64,000 nt of DNA, taken from Vibrio ichthyoenteri ATCC 700023. GTDB lineage: Bacteria; Pseudomonadota; Gammaproteobacteria; Enterobacterales; Vibrionaceae. The position numbers and the translations under genes were made by a program. Below are positions 28,790 to 38,122 of this stretch, in pieces (the stretch's first letter is position 1; each line of letters starts with the position of its first letter). Under the pieces are notes generated by a model. That model did not search any database. It saw only the letters and a list, made by a program, of their open reading frames with translations, and was not told where the DNA came from. The stretch covers positions 25,488-89,487 of the forward strand of contig NZ_AFWF01000038.1 of the NCBI RefSeq assembly GCF_000222605.1. The letters run 5' to 3'.

Positions 28790-31243
28790 TTACAATGCAT
28801 CCCTTAGCGATTTCATCGGGGTGTTGCGCACCAAACGCAAGACAGGCATCGCACCAGCAAGCACCAGTGATAACATCGCCAAAGCCACGGTATTGATGTA
28901 TTCGTATGGAATAAATTGCAACTCTAATGTCCAACCAAACGACTGCTTAATGATGATATCGACCACCAAATGGGCCAACATCAAACCAAGCGGCATCGCA
29001 ATAATGACGGAAATCGCGCCAAAGACGAACAACTGCAAGCTACCCATCAAGATGAGCTCTTTGCCCGACATCCCCAAGCAACGCAGTAAAGAGATATGCC
29101 GCTGACGAGAAACCTCCCCTGCAACAGTTGAGAAGAAGATACCAAACACGGCAATAACTAAGGTAATGTTACCCAAGGTATCGGCAATAGAGAATGTACG
29201 ATCGAACACCCGCATTGCTTGTTTATGAATACTGCTATTATCGAATATACGTTCTGAATTGAGCCTAAACACGGACTCCATGCGACGCTTTAATCCAACC
29301 GAACTGACATCTTCATTTAATACCGCTCCCAGCGCGACTGTGCCGCTGCCCGCGTAAGAATAAAGCCAGTTGCGATGCGACAACAATACTTGATTATACG
29401 GATTACCATAGTCGTAATAGACGCCAACGACTTGCCAACCTTGACCGAGCTTGCCATACAAATTTATGTAATCGCCTGGACGCATATTGAGTTTAAGCGC
29501 CATCGACTCACTGATCATCACCCCTTTAGAATGGTGTAAATGATACCAATAGTTCGGCACACCTATCTTGACTGTCAATGCAGCCAATTCACCTTCTGAT
29601 GGGCCGGTACTGACAACTTGCAGCGCACCATTCGGAGTTACCGTCTCTTTCTCCCAGCGCCACCAAACCGATTTCACTTCAGGTTGGCGATCAAGCCAAG
29701 TGCTTAAGCGAGCGGCGGAACTGCTGTTCGGATAAATATAGATATCGGCAGCCAAACGCTGACTTAACCATTTATCTGTAGTGTCACGGAAGCTACCGAC
29801 CATCGTTTCCACACCAATATTCGCCGCCATCGCCAACATAAAGGCCATGGTTGCGACACCGCGATAACTCATACTTGCCGCTGCATCAGAAAAGAACCAA
29901 CGCACTTTTACCCAGCGCATCGAGTAGCTAAAGCTAATAAAGACACGCCATAGCAAAAACGGAGTGAATAGCGCCACACTCAACAGCATCAAGGCAATAA
30001 TCGTAAAACCGGTCTCTTGAGTTTGCGGGGCCTGATAGATAGCCACTGCCGCCACACACAGCGCACACGCAATTAGCGCTTGGATAGAAAACTCGGTTCC
30101 AGTAAAACGCAGTAGCGATAAACGTGTGGTTAAACGAATTGGCTGCGCACGCAATAAACGTACTAAAGGCCATGCACAAGAAGCAAGAGCGCCTAACAGT
30201 GTCATGCCTAAGCTGACATAACTCGATTTCCAATTCCAACTAATGGCAAGGCCAACATTCGCATCATAAAGATCACCTAAGCTAGCCGATACGCTTGGGA
30301 TCAACTGATTGGCTAAAATCATGCCAAGCACATTGCCACAAAGCCAGCTAATCAAAACCAGCGCGAGCAATTCGAGTAACATCGCCTGAGTTAATTGCCA
30401 GCCTGACACACCTGTCTGACGCAAAATGCCCACCAGCGGCTGACGTTGAGTCAATGACAGGGACATTGCTTGATAGAAAATAAACAAGCCAACCAAGAAC
30501 GCAAGCATCCCCATCGCGCTGAGGTTCATGTGAAAAGCTTGCGTCAGTGATTCTAGCTCCGCGCGTGAGCTACGAGCTAGCGCCAAACCATTCGGTAAAT
30601 TGGCTTTTAACTTCTCTAATTTTTCTGGCGGCATATCGCCACAGGCAATCGTAGAAATACCAGAGCTGCGCTCTAACATACGGATCAACGCCATATCAGC
30701 AATAATGCGCGTACCGTTTAGGCGATTATCTCTATCAACAACCAGTGGCCCAAGCTCGCTACCATCATCAAGATGAATGAAATCACCATCACTCCAATCC
30801 ATATGGCTTGCAAGATCACTGCTCACTAAAACGGGATAAGGCGGGTTCATTAAACCTAAGGTGGTGAGATCTTTTAAATTCACCCCTGGTTGAAGTTGCA
30901 ACAACGCAATTGGATCAATACCGATAAGCATTAGATCGGTATTGTCAGCAGTGTTAACTCGTAGGTTAGTAAACGGCGCGCATTGATTAAATCCTTCACG
31001 GCGCAGTTGAATATAATACCCCTGAGGAATTTGATTGGTCGTGTGTTTAGGACGAATTCGATAAGGTAAAGGATTAGAAAAAAGTTGTTCACCATGCGCA
31101 TAACTTTCGCGCGCATGTTCATTAATTGCCGTCACTCCAACCAGTAGAGAGACGCCTAAAGTTAAGCCAAGCCAGACAAGAAGGATTTGAAAAGGGTAAC
31201 GTCTGTAGTGGCCGAGCAGTGCTTTAACTACGGGCCATAACAT
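28790..31243 (-). CDS. ABC transporter permease, FtsX/MacB-like (AttFG-like)
   Basis: An 817-residue permease with a duplicated FtsX-type fold: an N-terminal helix, a large periplasmic domain, then four-helix modules near residues 240-420 and 690-810. This matches MacB/LolE-like exporters and the AttF/AttG proteins. The start at ATG 31243 has AAGGAGG eight bases upstream and overlaps the end of the ATPase gene by 20 bases; an earlier ATG at 31300 would lie inside the ATPase. It likely works with that ATPase and the lipocalin-like protein to move a lipid-linked or hydrophobic compound. Confidence 0.85.
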   Translation of the reverse strand: MLWPVVKALLGHYRRYPFQILLVWLGLTLGVSLLVGVTAINEHARESYAHGEQLFSNPLPYRIRPKHTTNQIPQGYYIQLRREGFNQCAPFTNLRVNTADNTDLMLIGIDPIALLQLQPGVNLKDLTTLGLMNPPYPVLVSSDLASHMDWSDGDFIHLDDGSELGPLVVDRDNRLNGTRIIADMALIRMLERSSGISTIACGDMPPEKLEKLKANLPNGLALARSSRAELESLTQAFHMNLSAMGMLAFLVGLFIFYQAMSLSLTQRQPLVGILRQTGVSGWQLTQAMLLELLALVLISWLCGNVLGMILANQLIPSVSASLGDLYDANVGLAISWNWKSSYVSLGMTLLGALASCAWPLVRLLRAQPIRLTTRLSLLRFTGTEFSIQALIACALCVAAVAIYQAPQTQETGFTIIALMLLSVALFTPFLLWRVFISFSYSMRWVKVRWFFSDAAASMSYRGVATMAFMLAMAANIGVETMVGSFRDTTDKWLSQRLAADIYIYPNSSSAARLSTWLDRQPEVKSVWWRWEKETVTPNGALQVVSTGPSEGELAALTVKIGVPNYWYHLHHSKGVMISESMALKLNMRPGDYINLYGKLGQGWQVVGVYYDYGNPYNQVLLSHRNWLYSYAGSGTVALGAVLNEDVSSVGLKRRMESVFRLNSERIFDNSSIHKQAMRVFDRTFSIADTLGNITLVIAVFGIFFSTVAGEVSRQRHISLLRCLGMSGKELILMGSLQLFVFGAISVIIAMPLGLMLAHLVVDIIIKQSFGWTLELQFIPYEYINTVALAMLSLVLAGAMPVLRLVRNTPMKSLRDAL

Positions 31244-31895
31244 GAAGTTGTCCTCCTTGAAGACGGATTCGTCCTTCCATATGCAGTGCCACTTTTTCAC
31301 TGTGCGTCACTAGTAACAAAGTACACTCTAATTGACGGGTCAATGACGTAAGCAAGCGCATTACCGCTTCGGCGTTACGTTCATCCAAACTACCAGTAGG
31401 TTCATCGGCAAGCAGCAGTTTCGGCTCCATATACAAAGCACGAGCTATCGCAGCACGTTGTTGTTGGCCACCGGAGACTTCTTCGGGATAACGACCAAGT
31501 AGCGGCATTAAATCCAAAGCAGACAGGATCTGACGCCATAATCCTTGATCTTCTGGCAAACCTTTTAGCTGGCGACAGAAGCGGATATTATCAGCAACAT
31601 TCAAGGTAGGTAGCAGGTTAAACTGTTGGAAGATAAGACCAATATTGCTGCGGCGATAAGCGGTACGTTTACTTTCCGATTCATTTTGCATCATGAAGTT
31701 CGGGAATTCGATTTCGCCCGAGTCAACCGTATCTAGGCCGGCAATTAGGTTCAAAAGGGTACTTTTTCCAGAACCACTTTCACCCATTAACGCCACTTGT
31801 TGACCTTGATGTAACGACAATTCAGCGCCTTGTAAAACAGGGTGAAATTCGCCCCCATCCACGTAGCCTTTGCACAGGTCTGATAGTCGTAACAT
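31224..31895 (-). CDS. ABC transporter ATP-binding protein (LolD/MacB type)
   Basis: A 223-residue ATPase with Walker A GESGSGKST, Q-loop IFQQFNLLPT, signature SGGQQQR and Walker B LLLADEPTGSLD. These are the features of the LolD/MacB/AttE branch. It heads the operon with the 817-residue permease and the lipocalin-like gene downstream. The permease start overlaps this gene, pointing to translational coupling. Confidence 0.92.
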   Translation of the reverse strand: MLRLSDLCKGYVDGGEFHPVLQGAELSLHQGQQVALMGESGSGKSTLLNLIAGLDTVDSGEIEFPNFMMQNESESKRTAYRRSNIGLIFQQFNLLPTLNVADNIRFCRQLKGLPEDQGLWRQILSALDLMPLLGRYPEEVSGGQQQRAAIARALYMEPKLLLADEPTGSLDERNAEAVMRLLTSLTRQLECTLLLVTHSEKVALHMEGRIRLQGGQLHVMARS

Positions 31896-32017
31896 TTGTC
31901 GCTCGAAGAAGAAAAAAACAGGAGTGTGAATCTACACTAATACGCCTTCAGTAGGAAGCATTTTGCATGACAGCTCACAACATATGCATCAAAACACAAT
32001 AACTTAGCGTCATATCT

Positions 32018-33388
32018 CTAATTTTCAATCAAATTTCGTAACCATTTCTTACTTCGTACTCGGTAAAGCGACCCACCCCACTTGATCACCTCTTCGGTTA
32101 AAAACAATAAGTACACGGCTTCTGGAGGCCAGCCCCAATAGATAGCTGCCAGTGCCGCTAACGGGATACCAATCATCCATTGAGCAATAATGTCTTGATA
32201 GAGACAAAATTTAACGTCTCCACCGGCTCTCAGCACACCCACAATCGTCGTCATCGGAACGCAGCGAACAATCAAACCGATGCTTAAAATGATGATAAAC
32301 TTGTCAGCCAATGCTCGAGTTTCATCGCTTAATGCACTGAAAGAATTGAGCACCAAATCTCGGCTTAAAAACAGCGCAATCGAAACAACAATCGCCACCA
32401 TCACACTCAGAATCGTAATCCCGATCGCTTGATAATAAGCCTCATCGTATTTCTTAGCGCCAATCTGGTTGCCGATCAAAACCGCAGCGGCATTCGACAT
32501 GCCAATCAGCAGAGCCAGCGAGATAGACTCGATCGGCGTCATTACCGACAAGGCAGCCAACCCTTGCACCCCCGATTGCCCCATAATGGCGTGATACGCA
32601 AATAATCCGCCAGCCCAAGCGAGAAAATTGAGCGTCATTGGCATCGAAAGCTTCAAGAAACGGCGCACCTTATCAAGGCGCAATGTGGCTTGAATATCGG
32701 CCAACTTAAATGCTAATAAATGCTTTTTAAAATGCAGATAACCAAACAGAGTCGCGACTTCAATCGCACCACTCAATACTGTGGCGATTGCCGCACCTTT
32801 AATCCCCATCGCAGGGACACCGAACTTACCAAAGATCAGCACCCAGTTGAGAAAAATGTTGGAAAGGATACCGATACCGCTAAATGTGGTACTTAAACCA
32901 GGCTGATGGATCGCGCGAAGCCCCACAGCCATACTCGCGACACAGCCGACAGCGAGCATCGTCACTGACGAGATCACTAAATACTCACTGCCAAGCTGCT
33001 TGATAAGCACGGAATCGGTCGTGAGTCCCATAATTTGCTGAGGAAAAAAAACAAATAGCGCCACCGCGAAGCAGGCAAAAATCATGGCGATAAACCAGGT
33101 TAACGCGGTGCTTTCCCGCACACCTTGCTTGTCATTTGCGCCCCAATATTGCGCAGTTAGCATCGCACCACCAGTGGTGACGCCAACCAACATAATCGTA
33201 GTAACAAACGTCGCTCTTGCCGCCACTCCTACCGCCGCTATCTCCGCTTCACCCAATTGCCCTAACATCAACACATCAACTAGGCTGCGGCTAGAGAACA
33301 TAATACTCTGCAAGGTGATTGGCAAAACGATGGCAATTAAGCGGCGTAGGAAATCCCCACGGGTATGGAGTAGCACTTGAGAAAACAC
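32018..33388 (-). CDS. MATE family efflux transporter
   Basis: A 456-residue inner-membrane protein with twelve predicted helices in two homologous halves, typical of MATE (NorM/DinF) cation-coupled drug exporters. The conserved N-half feature GQLGEAEIAAVGVA and the later GNQIGAKKYDEA are visible. Substrates cannot be assigned from sequence. It is alone on the minus strand, divergent from the SDR gene at 33533. The start at ATG 33388 fits an N-terminal amphipathic leader of 15-20 residues; a slightly later start is possible. Confidence 0.88.
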   Translation of the reverse strand: MFSQVLLHTRGDFLRRLIAIVLPITLQSIMFSSRSLVDVLMLGQLGEAEIAAVGVAARATFVTTIMLVGVTTGGAMLTAQYWGANDKQGVRESTALTWFIAMIFACFAVALFVFFPQQIMGLTTDSVLIKQLGSEYLVISSVTMLAVGCVASMAVGLRAIHQPGLSTTFSGIGILSNIFLNWVLIFGKFGVPAMGIKGAAIATVLSGAIEVATLFGYLHFKKHLLAFKLADIQATLRLDKVRRFLKLSMPMTLNFLAWAGGLFAYHAIMGQSGVQGLAALSVMTPIESISLALLIGMSNAAAVLIGNQIGAKKYDEAYYQAIGITILSVMVAIVVSIALFLSRDLVLNSFSALSDETRALADKFIIILSIGLIVRCVPMTTIVGVLRAGGDVKFCLYQDIIAQWMIGIPLAALAAIYWGWPPEAVYLLFLTEEVIKWGGSLYRVRSKKWLRNLIEN

Positions 33389-33532
33389 AGGATTAAGCCT
33401 CTAGAAACGCACCGCCAAGAACAGCCTCGACAATTTAAGTGCGGCATGATTGCCAATTGAGCAGCTCATTATATACTCAATTAAAAACAAACAGATATCT
33501 TTTGCTAACAGTGAGAACGGGTGGCGATTTTT

Positions 33533-34987
33533 ATGAAGAAAGTATTGGTGCTTGGCGCCTCTGGTTATATCGGCTCCCAGTTACTGGCCAAACTATGTGA
33601 TAAAGGTTACGCCGTCACTGCCGCAGCGCGACAGGTCGACTACCTCAGCGCACGAACGATACCGCGACCGAATCTTGAGCTCTGTTACCTCGATCTTGCC
33701 GATGCAGAAGCGACGCAAGCTCTCGTCTGCCAATTTGATTTGGTTTATTTTTTAGTGCACGGCATGGCACAAGGGCATGACTTCATTGAGTATGAAGTGT
33801 CGTTAGCCGAGAACTTTAAGGCCGCGCTAGAACGCAGCCATGTACAACAGGTGATTTACCTTAGCGCAATCCAGCCGCAAACCGGCAATTCCGAGCATTT
33901 ACTCGCGCGAAAAATGACAGGCGACATCTTACGTAAAAGTGGCGTCCCGATTATCGAGATTCGCGCAGGTGTTATTATTGGCCCGGGCTCTGCGGCCTTC
34001 GAAATTATGCGAGATTTCGTTTACAACCTACCCGTGTTAATCACCCCCAAATGGGTCGATTCTCAAGCCAACCCGATCGCACTCGAAAACATCAACTATT
34101 ACTTGCTACAACTGGCAGAAAACCTCAGCGATGAACATCAGATTTACGAGGCCGGAGGACCTGATTTACTCTCATACCGTGAGCAGTTCAAAGTGATCTG
34201 TCAGGCCAGCCACCAGCCTTATCGCCTTTATGCCACATCGCTACTCACACCCAAAATGGCTTCATACTGGTTAGGTATGGTGACCTCAGTTCCAGCCAGT
34301 ATTGGTTCCGCGTTGTTAGCAGGGCTAGAGCATGACTTTATCGCCGACTCATCGCAACTTGAAGCGCGTTTTCCACAAGCGATGATTTCATTTGAAGCAA
34401 TGGTCACAACCAGTATTGAGCAAGAAGGGAAATTTGTTCGCAGTAACGTATGGGGCTTTGATCCTGCAGCGTTGAATCGCTGGCAAGCAGGATACGGATA
34501 TTATCCCAAACAAACCGGCGCCAGTATCGAAACGAAATTAAGTGCCGAGCAACTATGGCAAGTCGTCAAAACCCTTGGTAACCCAAAAGATCCCTACTTC
34601 TTTGCCAATGCTTTATGGCGTACCCGAGAATGGCTTGATATCTTTTTTGGCGGAGGTAAACCGATTCGACGCTCGCCAGAAGGCCCTGAACTCAAAGTCG
34701 GTGATTATATCGATTCTTGGAAAGTCATTCGCTGTGAACAAGATCAATTTTTGTCCTTGCTATTTGGTATGCAAGGGCCGGGCTTAGGAAGGTTGGAGTT
34801 CTCTATCACCGATCAAGGTGACACTCGCCTACTTAACATCACGGCATGGTGGCACCCACAAGGTTTTAAAGGGCTGCTTTATTGGTTTGCGATGATGCCC
34901 GCACACCTGTTTATCTTTAAAGGCATGGTCAAAGCCATTGTGCGTAAGGCCAAGGCCAATACTCATAATAGCAAAGAGCCAAAATAA
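33533..34987 (+). CDS. NAD(P)-binding SDR-like protein with DUF2867
   Basis: A 484-residue protein: an N-terminal Rossmann domain (VLVLGASGYIGSQLL, residues about 4-18) of the atypical SDR type, and a C-terminal DUF2867 START-like domain (about 330-470; LEFSITDQGDTRLLNITAWW). The same architecture is annotated in many proteobacteria with no experimental role, sometimes as NmrA-like. The ATG at 33533 is used rather than the GTG at 33521 because MKKVLVLGASG is the usual N terminus. It may act on a hydrophobic substrate held by the DUF2867 pocket; this is inference. Confidence 0.78.
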   Translation: MKKVLVLGASGYIGSQLLAKLCDKGYAVTAAARQVDYLSARTIPRPNLELCYLDLADAEATQALVCQFDLVYFLVHGMAQGHDFIEYEVSLAENFKAALERSHVQQVIYLSAIQPQTGNSEHLLARKMTGDILRKSGVPIIEIRAGVIIGPGSAAFEIMRDFVYNLPVLITPKWVDSQANPIALENINYYLLQLAENLSDEHQIYEAGGPDLLSYREQFKVICQASHQPYRLYATSLLTPKMASYWLGMVTSVPASIGSALLAGLEHDFIADSSQLEARFPQAMISFEAMVTTSIEQEGKFVRSNVWGFDPAALNRWQAGYGYYPKQTGASIETKLSAEQLWQVVKTLGNPKDPYFFANALWRTREWLDIFFGGGKPIRRSPEGPELKVGDYIDSWKVIRCEQDQFLSLLFGMQGPGLGRLEFSITDQGDTRLLNITAWWHPQGFKGLLYWFAMMPAHLFIFKGMVKAIVRKAKANTHNSKEPK

Positions 34988-35038
34988 CCAGCGACCTGTT
35001 ACCCCTCACCTCCTATCAAAAGTAAAAGCGCAACTAAA

Positions 35039-35063
35039 ATGCCCAAGTGATTAACTTGGGCAT
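35039..35063 (-). terminator. rnk terminator
   Basis: Stem ATGCCCAAGT (35039-35048) and ACTTGGGCAT (35054-35063); on the minus strand it is followed by TTTTAGTT. It lies between the converging SDR gene and rnk. Confidence 0.8.
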
Positions 35064-35073
35064 CATAACGAGA

Positions 35074-35484
35074 TCACAACAAATATTGCCCTTCCCGCTC
35101 AGGTTGATACGTCACATCAATAATAGAGACATTCACCAGCATCCCATCAGGTTTTGGCCACTGAATCGTGTCGCCCACCGAAAGGCCTAACAATGCGCTG
35201 CCTATAGGAGCAAGAATCGACACCTTCTCAAGGCTATTATTCATATCTTTTGGATAAACCAATGTCATTTCAAACTCTTTTTGGCTTGATTCAATAACAA
35301 ATTTCACTCTCGAGTTCATTGTGACCACATTCGGCGGAAGTTGCTCTGGCGCGACAATGGTGCCGCGTTCAAGCTCTTGCTCCAGCTGTTCCGTTGAAAC
35401 GCTGTTACGTGATAACGACTCAATCAAATTGTAGATTCTATCTACATCAAGTGATGAAAGGGTAATTTCAGGTTTGATATTCAT
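35074..35484 (-). CDS. rnk: Nucleoside diphosphate kinase regulator Rnk
   Basis: A 136-residue protein with the GreA/GreB C-terminal domain (about 50-130; LAPIGSALLGLSVGDTIQWP). Rnk binds RNA polymerase in the secondary channel region and affects nucleoside diphosphate kinase and alginate production in Pseudomonas and E. coli. The N-terminal coiled coil is short, as in Rnk, so this is not GreA or GreB. Start ATG 35484 is followed by NIKPEITLSSLD. Monocistronic. Confidence 0.88.
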   Translation of the reverse strand: MNIKPEITLSSLDVDRIYNLIESLSRNSVSTEQLEQELERGTIVAPEQLPPNVVTMNSRVKFVIESSQKEFEMTLVYPKDMNNSLEKVSILAPIGSALLGLSVGDTIQWPKPDGMLVNVSIIDVTYQPEREGQYLL

Positions 35485-35553
35485 ACTGTCCTCAATACAA
35501 CAAAAACACGTTTAACGTGCTTCCTTACAAGACATTCTGACGCTAAACAAAAC

Positions 35554-35586
35554 GCCTCAAGACTTCGTATAACAAAGTCTTGAGGC
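35554..35586. repeat. Strong hairpin in the rnk-GST gap
   Basis: GCCTCAAGACTT (about 35554-35565) pairs with AAGTCTTGAGGC (35575-35586). On the minus strand GTTTTGTTT follows, so it might be a terminator for a minus-strand transcript coming from about 36.1 kb. It lies about 70 bases upstream of the rnk start. The rest of 35587-35909 is AT-rich with no gene seen. Confidence 0.6.
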
Positions 35587-35909
35587 TAAATAGTTTGAGC
35601 TGAACTGTCTAAGACGTAATGTGTCTAGTTGCGTAATAATAAGCAAATCTGAAGATTAAAAAATGAGTGGTCGAACAGCATTTTCAAATTATTTTAAGCT
35701 ATTGAATTAAAAGGCAAGTGTTAGTTAAACTCTTTTCTTTTTTAGTGATATTTTCAGCAATATTCTTTTTACCTCTGATAACAAAGCGTTGAAACCCATT
35801 ACCTTAATAGCATCATAGCCTTAGCAACTTGATGTTTGAGTGGTTAGTTATCAATCTCAACCTGATTGAACGATACGCCAATGAGCAAATCACATCACTC
35901 CGCCATACT

Positions 35910-36101
35910 TTAGTTGTTTTTTAGCCTTGGCTTTCCTAGGTTCTGAGCGAGCAGCATCAATCCAATGACGGTTATGTGTATAACGCTAGTAAAGAGTAAC
36001 CATGCAATTGAAATCAAAGCCAACGAAGTCGCCAAAGCCAGCTTGCTTGAGAATTTCTCGCAAAAGAACTGTTGGCATGAACTTGAAAACGCTACGCTCA
36101 T
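35910..36101 (-). CDS. Possible small membrane protein
   Basis: A 63-codon ORF (from the ATG at 36101) whose middle is strongly hydrophobic (about residues 21-52, one long or two short helices) and whose end is basic (GKPRLKNN). It is divergent from the GST gene with little room for promoters, and its ribosome-binding site is weak. It could be a real small membrane protein or chance coding; a hairpin at 35554 could end its transcript. No family recognised. Confidence 0.3.
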   Translation of the reverse strand: MSVAFSSSCQQFFCEKFSSKLALATSLALISIAWLLFTSVIHITVIGLMLLAQNLGKPRLKNN

Positions 36102-36129
36102 ATTTGAAAGCTCACGGAAATGAAGAGAC

Positions 36130-36795
36130 ATGAACAAAACGCCAATACTCTATTCACTGCAAAACTGTCCTTACGCAATACGAGCTCGTATCGCGCTATT
36201 CAAGTCTGAGCAAAAGGTGCTGATACGGGCAGTAAAGCTCAATAACAAACCCACACAAATGCTAATCACCTCGCCGAAAGGCAGCGTACCGATATTAGTG
36301 GTGGAAACGCATGATGACAGTACCGTGATGATAATCGAAGAGAGTTTAGAGATAATGCTGTGGGCGTTATCCCAACGCGATGAGCATAACCTACTACGCA
36401 GTGATCAGCCTTCCGCATTGGTTGAGATGGTCAATATAATTACCCGTTTTGAATCCGACTTTATCCCCGCTTATAACGCCTATAGTTGTGCGAAACGCTA
36501 TCATGAGGACAACTTAGTTGAATGCCGTCAGGCGTGTGAAGTGTATTTACAATCACTCGAAGCGAAATTAACTCAGCACGCGTTTTTGTTTGCTGAACAA
36601 GAAAGCTTGGTTGATATTGCGTTTCTGCCCTTTCTGCGCAAGTTCGCCCGCATCGAAAAGCAATGGTTTAGACAAAGTCCCTACCCTAAATTACAAGCAT
36701 GGTTAAACCACTACTTACAAAGTAGGATGTTCTCAAAAGTAATGGAAAAACATGAACTCTGGCTTGATAACCATAAGGACATTTATTTTGGTTAG
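36130..36795 (+). CDS. Glutathione S-transferase family protein
   Basis: A 221-residue protein with an N-terminal thioredoxin-like GST domain (residues about 4-80; YSLQNCPYAIRARIAL, then the PILVVE and EESLEIMLW motifs) and an all-helical C-terminal domain. The motif NCPYAIR carries a cysteine where the catalytic residue of omega/GrxB-like members is found, so it may act as a thiol transferase or reductase. Substrate unknown. The start ATG 36130 has GAAGAGAC just upstream. Alone on the plus strand. Confidence 0.85.
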   Translation: MNKTPILYSLQNCPYAIRARIALFKSEQKVLIRAVKLNNKPTQMLITSPKGSVPILVVETHDDSTVMIIEESLEIMLWALSQRDEHNLLRSDQPSALVEMVNIITRFESDFIPAYNAYSCAKRYHEDNLVECRQACEVYLQSLEAKLTQHAFLFAEQESLVDIAFLPFLRKFARIEKQWFRQSPYPKLQAWLNHYLQSRMFSKVMEKHELWLDNHKDIYFG

Positions 36796-36890
36796 AGATT
36801 CATTTGAATTAGGTAATCCAGAGGGGAAACAGCAAAACTAGCGGCTTCCAATGTAATGGGAGTGAACGAACCGCGATTTGCTCGCGGCCA

Positions 36891-37853
36891 TTAACTTGCC
36901 GCCGCAATGACTAAATTTTGCAAAAACGTCTGTTCATCTTTGTAGTAGTTATTTTTCTTATATTCAATCAAAGAGACATCGGGAATTTGTGCAGCAAAAA
37001 TGTTATTGATGCCAGCCATCGGTGCTGGATAGTGATAAAAGAGCTCGCCTTTCGGGTAATGATTGGCAATTTGCCAGTCATCAAACTCTGCGCAAAAACA
37101 GCGATGATTCGGACGTGTTAGCCGAGCAAAAAAGTCAGGAACAATAAATCTAGCAAAATAATACAACCCATGAACTTGGTCAGCAAAACACTTACCTAGT
37201 CGATCTATCAATCGGGATTTTTGCCAACCGACACAAGCCAGCTCTAATGCCTGACTGGCCATATCTGCATCACGCTGAAGCAAAGCAATCAGATATTGAA
37301 TAACAGCTTTATCTAAAACCGGGCTTTTTTTATTGAGGAATTTCTGTGCTTTGTCTAGCACGGGCGATTCTTGTTCTACTTCGCGATAATAGATAACTTT
37401 AATCAAGTTCATCGCTGGAGAATTATAAAATGGGTATTTAGTAAAGGGTAATTGTTTGGGGAAAAAAGAACTGAACACGGCAAAATCATTGCAAGCAAAA
37501 GCGGTCACAAGCGCATGATAAAAAATGCTGTGATCAGTCCCGCTGCCCGTGATGGCGCTCGATAGTAGCTGCCTTCTTGAGCTTTGATACAACGCATTGT
37601 TCAATAACTGGCAATCTCGTTGCTGAAAAGCGAGATAAAAACTAAACGGATCAAGTGAGTCAGACAAGGTATCCAAATACCTAGTCGTTTTTCTCTTATC
37701 ACATTGAATATCCTTAATATATTTATCAAAGACATCGTGATTATGTTTTTGCAATTCATCCCACGTTCTAAACGGGTAATACTCACCAAAGCGCTTAAAA
37801 CGTTCAGCGACAACCTCATCATAGCGTTTCAAATACTCAGCGGCTATTTTCAT
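36891..37853 (-). CDS. Orphan helical protein, possibly Imm49-like
   Basis: A 320-residue soluble protein with no signal peptide or membrane helix. I do not recognise it firmly. It is mostly alpha-helical in look, with a central part (about 150-235) of short helical repeats; the heptapeptide SPVLDKA occurs twice within about 15 residues. The style (an N-terminal charged helix, a run of helices with LLxRD, then an aromatic-rich C-terminal end) recalls immunity proteins of the Imm49 type, which protect from toxins in polymorphic toxin systems. No toxin gene is adjacent, so it might be an orphan immunity gene. This is a weak inference. Start ATG 37853 has a poor ribosome site. Confidence 0.5.
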   Translation of the reverse strand: MKIAAEYLKRYDEVVAERFKRFGEYYPFRTWDELQKHNHDVFDKYIKDIQCDKRKTTRYLDTLSDSLDPFSFYLAFQQRDCQLLNNALYQSSRRQLLSSAITGSGTDHSIFYHALVTAFACNDFAVFSSFFPKQLPFTKYPFYNSPAMNLIKVIYYREVEQESPVLDKAQKFLNKKSPVLDKAVIQYLIALLQRDADMASQALELACVGWQKSRLIDRLGKCFADQVHGLYYFARFIVPDFFARLTRPNHRCFCAEFDDWQIANHYPKGELFYHYPAPMAGINNIFAAQIPDVSLIEYKKNNYYKDEQTFLQNLVIAAAS

Positions 37854-38072
37854 ACGTACTCAGTGGATCATGTTGTAGTAGATTAAATCACGACCGTTTT
37901 TTCATTGTCCGTACAACGCGCCATCAAGTGAACAATAGGGGTTGTTGAACATGAATAATCTCATGGTAAACAACATTTTAAAATCATTTGCTCTGATGGT
38001 TCAATTTGCGCCCTCACGTAACACAAAAAATATCATAACGTTCTTTCAATCATTCGATATACCTCTAGAAAC

Positions 38073-38102
38073 AAAAAGAGCCTCCATACGGAAGCTCTTT
38101 TT
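38073..38102. terminator. Terminator for the DUF2913 gene
   Basis: AAAAAGAGC (38073-38081) pairs with GCTCTTTTT (38094-38102), plus an inner TCC/GGA. It lies 20 bases past the stop of the DUF2913 gene, and can function on either strand. Confidence 0.85.
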
Positions 38103-38122
38103 ATCGTTTGATACGATTACGC

